Below, piece by piece: positions 61,517-64,000 of a stretch of DNA of 64,000 nucleotides. The position numbers were made by a program, and so were the translations under genes. Source of the DNA: Pseudoruminococcus_B sp937901805 (GTDB lineage Bacteria; Bacillota; Clostridia; Oscillospirales; Ruminococcaceae); assembly GCA_963560245.1 (NCBI GenBank), contig CAUWNS010000008.1, positions 9,494-73,493 of the forward strand. Direction: 5' to 3'. Under the pieces are notes generated by a model. That model was not told the origin of the DNA and searched no databases. It saw nothing but the letters and a program-made list of their open reading frames with translations. How positions within the stretch are numbered: position 1 is the stretch's first letter; every line of letters starts with the position of its first letter.

Positions 61517-62011
61517 CTAATTGTTGATTTCTTGTATTTCCAGTCCCTGCTGCCTGGCCAAACGAAGAGTATAGCCTGTACCGGAGCGATATGCCTGTAC
61601 ACAATAGGCGATCAGCAAAGAGGACTGTTCTACAAGATAGCGGTTGCGTGCAAGCAGGCATCCCTCATAATACTGCGGGCTGAGCACGACCACACGATCC
61701 GCCTGGTTTAAAATTTCCTGATAGGCTCGACCTCCCCCATGCCCATGATATGGAATCACACACTCCAATACGATCTGCGGGTAGATCTCCCGGAAAGACA
61801 GCACAGCCTGAGCCGCCCACAAATCAAAGCCGGGCGCCATTCCGCTTAAAAAGCGGAGATATCCCCGTTTAATCGCCGCATGGATCGCCCGGCACATATC
61901 ATATTTCAGCCGTTTGACCTGCGGCGCAGATCCCTCTCCCCCGCAGGGGAGCAGAGAAGGCCTATGGCCGGTAAACGCCGCAGTCCGGCTTTTCAAAACA
62001 AAAGGGTTCAT
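61517..62011 (-). CDS. SLOG-domain protein (DUF1273/YpsA-like)
   Basis: A 164-residue Rossmann-like protein. FTGHRPSLLPCGG near residues 13-25, FLSGMAPGFDLWAAQAVL near 54-71 and YQEILNQADRVVVLSP near 96 fit the SLOG superfamily of the YpsA/DUF1273 type, which are thought to bind nucleotide-derived ligands. It overlaps the upstream NERD-like gene as ATGA and has AGGGAA before its ATG. In Bacillus YpsA is linked to cell division control; here its role is open. Confidence 0.8.
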   Translation of the reverse strand: MNPFVLKSRTAAFTGHRPSLLPCGGEGSAPQVKRLKYDMCRAIHAAIKRGYLRFLSGMAPGFDLWAAQAVLSFREIYPQIVLECVIPYHGHGGGRAYQEILNQADRVVVLSPQYYEGCLLARNRYLVEQSSLLIAYCVQAYRSGTGYTLRLARQQGLEIQEINN

Positions 62012-62607
62012 TTTCCCTGTGCGATTTGTCTGATAATTTCAGACATATTTTCAATATCAATATGGTTTTCCTTATTAAACCGATCATGGCCAAGATAGGA
62101 AGAAAATTTCGACGTACGGATCACCGGAAGGGTGGTCGCAACGCTCAAATCCCGCTTGCGGTAAGGAAACACTGTAATCGCGTCAATCTGGGTCTTGTAG
62201 ATCTTACGTTTGCTCAGTCCCCGGCGAATTTGATCCACAATGGCCTCATTGGTTTTGACCCAGTTGGGAATATACCATCTTTTTTCCTTTTCATCATCAC
62301 ATACCCAGTGCTTGTCATCCACATTGCCATAGATATTGCCGTTGTCCTCGATAGCAGTGACAACAAGGATACCAAAAATCCCAACTACAACAAAAGGAAC
62401 AACCACGGGCTTGCCATCCAAAGTAAAGCGCACATCTTCCAGCAGGCGGTATTTCCTGAGGCCGCAGAACCTGGAAAGCGTGGGTTTGATTTTACACTTT
62501 GCAAGCTTGCGCTTTTTAATCCGATGGAAATGTACGGTCACCGGAGTCAAAATCAGTGCAGCAGCTGCGGCAATCAACACGCCTGGGAGAAGATAAATCC
62601 ATTTCAT
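62008..62607 (-). CDS. Membrane-anchored NERD-like protein
   Basis: About 199 residues. One N-terminal membrane helix (residues about 3-24, IYLLPGVLIAAAAALIL) is followed by a basic linker and a soluble domain with GIFGILVVTAIEDNGNIYGNVDDKHWVC (core NGNIYGNVDDKHW near residue 98). The pattern resembles the nuclease-related NERD domain, but the usual conserved acidic and lysine residues are only partly visible. ATG 62607 has GAGGA 8 bases upstream and is preferred to ATG 62622. It is co-translated with the SLOG gene. A nuclease function is not claimed. Confidence 0.65.
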   Translation of the reverse strand: MKWIYLLPGVLIAAAAALILTPVTVHFHRIKKRKLAKCKIKPTLSRFCGLRKYRLLEDVRFTLDGKPVVVPFVVVGIFGILVVTAIEDNGNIYGNVDDKHWVCDDEKEKRWYIPNWVKTNEAIVDQIRRGLSKRKIYKTQIDAITVFPYRKRDLSVATTLPVIRTSKFSSYLGHDRFNKENHIDIENMSEIIRQIAQGK

Positions 62608-62780
62608 ACAATCATTCCTCATTTTTCAAAATCACTAACAGAATTATCATACCATAAAACCGGAAACAAGAAAATACATTTTCATAATCCGGACAATTTT
62701 CCGTTTTTATGGGGGAACCTATTTACAGTCCGTTGAAAAAGGGGTATGATGAATTCCATTGTCTCATGGGAGGGAACGCC

Positions 62781-63593
62781 ATGCCATTTTGGAAAAAGAA
62801 TTCTTTCTATACAGTGCTGCTTCTCGTTTGCCTTGCTCTGCTTGGCATTTTTACCTTTACAGATTTGGCTATTTCCAAAAGCTTGTACGGCAATTTTCCG
62901 GCATTCTCACACTTTTTTGAGGTATACGGTTTTTTTCCATCCTGTCTGCTGGTCTGCGGAATGTCCGCTATCGCTTTTTGTACCAACAACCATACAAAGC
63001 GGACGATTCCCAGGCTTCTGGGATATCTATTTTTCCCGCTGTGTTGCGCAGGAGGATTCCTCTTTGCAGAATTCATCCTGTACAGTCAGGTATGGAAAAT
63101 CGGATATCATCCCCTGTTCTTGATTCTATTCGCTTTCCTCCTGACAGCCCTGCTGTTCTTTGCAGTCAGCAAATTCCCCGCCGGGCGCCTGGCTGTTTAT
63201 CGGAAAGGGGCTTTGGCCGCCTTGTGTTCCCTGATTTTAATCCTGTTATGTGTGGAACTACTGAAAAACATTTTTGGACGTGTTCGTTTTCGTGATATGG
63301 CAGAACCCTTTACGCAATTCACCCAATGGTATGTCATCAACGGGCCTACCTCCCATAAATCCTTTCCTTCCGGACACACAGCAAATGCCGCCGCCATTCT
63401 CTGCCTGACGCTGACCGCGCAGAAAAAGCGGACCAGGCAGCTGATATGGGGATTGGGAATCCTGTACACCATTGCTATGGCTGTCAGCCGGATTCTTGCG
63501 GGCGCTCATTTTGCATCAGACGTCCTGGCAGGCGGACTGATTGGCGTTTTTTGTGTGCTTCTCAGCAGGAAATTGTTTCGCCTTCCCTCCTAA
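62781..63593 (+). CDS. PAP2-family membrane phosphatase
   Basis: A 270-residue membrane protein with about six segments and the three PAP2 motifs: KNIFGRVRFRD near residue 185, SFPSGHTAN near 220 (catalytic His) and SRILAGAHFASD near 262-ish toward the C-terminus (second His, Asp). The first motif has Phe where Pro is usual. Such enzymes remove phosphate from undecaprenyl diphosphate or phosphatidic acid outside the membrane. GGAGGG is 6 bases before ATG 62781. It may complement uppP in carrier recycling. Confidence 0.88.
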   Translation: MPFWKKNSFYTVLLLVCLALLGIFTFTDLAISKSLYGNFPAFSHFFEVYGFFPSCLLVCGMSAIAFCTNNHTKRTIPRLLGYLFFPLCCAGGFLFAEFILYSQVWKIGYHPLFLILFAFLLTALLFFAVSKFPAGRLAVYRKGALAALCSLILILLCVELLKNIFGRVRFRDMAEPFTQFTQWYVINGPTSHKSFPSGHTANAAAILCLTLTAQKKRTRQLIWGLGILYTIAMAVSRILAGAHFASDVLAGGLIGVFCVLLSRKLFRLPS

Positions 63594-63606
63594 TCGCAGT
63601 GATTTT

Positions 63607-63646
63607 ATGCCGGCCCCTATTTCAGGGAAAGCCCGGCATTTTTTAT
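63607..63646 (+). terminator. Terminator of the PAP2 gene
   Basis: ATGCCGG/CCGGCAT stem with an inner AGGG/CCCT pairing and a T-run, 14 bases after the stop codon. Confidence 0.8.
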
Positions 63647-64000
63647 TTCCTCCTGTACCAGAAAAACCGTACGCACAATTCTCCTTTTTCAATGGCAATT
63701 CCAACAGTGCGCTTAACAGCTCCCAACAATACGGCCCTTTGACGCCGATATGCAAATGGTCGCCGAACCAAAGCCGTTATCTCCCGTTGTTTTCCAGAGT
63801 GACCATCAGAATCCAAACACCGCATATTTCTTTCATTCTCAAATACTGGATGACGGAGCTGCCCACCGGTTGTTCTTCCTGCCTTTTCGCAGCCGGGAAG
63901 TTCAGCGCCGGAGTTCGATAATCCGGCATACCTTAGAGATGGAACAAAACGGAGGATGTAATTTGATATGTACCCCCTTTACTGGACACCCAGTAGAGGG
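63647..64000. other. Right-end stretch, no complete gene; possible truncated gene start
   Basis: No convincing coding region between 63647 and about 63950 on either strand. At the edge, GGAGG (63951-63955) is followed 12 bases later by ATG 63968, opening a frame (MYPLYWTPSRG) that runs off the window. The last bases also form an inverted repeat (CCCTTTACTGG against CCAGTAGAGGG, 63973-64000) that may extend beyond the edge. Either a gene start or the end of a structured element is possible; the data do not decide. Confidence 0.35.

Overview
The window reads as chromosomal DNA of an anaerobic, Gram-positive Firmicute of the class Clostridia (probably an Oscillospirales-type gut or fermenter bacterium, about 50% GC). 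The reasons are AGGAGG-type ribosome binding sites, sigma-A promoters (TTGACA-17-TATAAT), a valine T-box, a SpoVB-like flippase, cobalamin-dependent ribonucleotide reductase and methionine synthase, and small acidic or glycine-rich orphan proteins. No prophage, CRISPR array, rRNA or complete insertion sequence was found. Assignments come from reading motifs and family resemblance; no database search was run.

Layout. 1-1814 (minus): amino-acid ABC importer, cut by the left edge, behind a promoter that carries paired palindromic operators. 1983-3084 (minus): peroxiredoxin plus a rhodanese lipoprotein. 3427-10136 (minus): complete phosphate regulon pstSCAB-phoU-phoB-phoR, with Pho-box repeats upstream of pstS. 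10561-11805 (plus): M20 metallopeptidase. 11886-12716 (minus): undecaprenyl-diphosphatase. 12756-16664 (minus): metF, a stand-alone MetH activation domain and a MetH core lacking that domain. 16857-22101: a drug-export and resistance block with an Lsa-type ABC-F protein behind a leader-peptide attenuator, an MFS pump and a MATE pump.

22792-36580 (plus): twelve tightly overlapping genes for an exported surface polysaccharide: glycosyltransferases, a Wzm/Wzt-type ABC exporter, two proteins sharing a COG5610-like module, two transferase-like proteins, then a KdsB-type CMP-sugar synthetase, a DRE-TIM aldolase fused to an extra domain and a HAD phosphatase. The last three suggest a CMP-ulosonic-acid route that starts with an aldolase instead of a PEP-dependent synthase. 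I consider this the best candidate for an undescribed system.

36890-44615: a tautomerase and a divergent ROK regulator, then a minus-strand operon of two NCS2-like permeases, an FMN reductase, a small alpha/beta-barrel protein, an SDR and a RibD-C reductase. It looks like uptake and reduction of a heterocyclic compound. 45274-46102: initiator tRNA and two small orphan proteins. 46434-47928: pyridoxal kinase with an ECF S component (vitamin B6 salvage). 48018-51004: T-box and valS. 51057-55061 (minus): SpoVB-like flippase and class II ribonucleotide reductase. 55406-59741 (plus): glycogen phosphorylase and a GH13 enzyme. 59815-62607 (minus): DegV, TrmL, and an overlapping SLOG/NERD-like pair. 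62781-63593 (plus): PAP2 phosphatase. The right end holds a hairpin and possibly a gene start cut by the edge.
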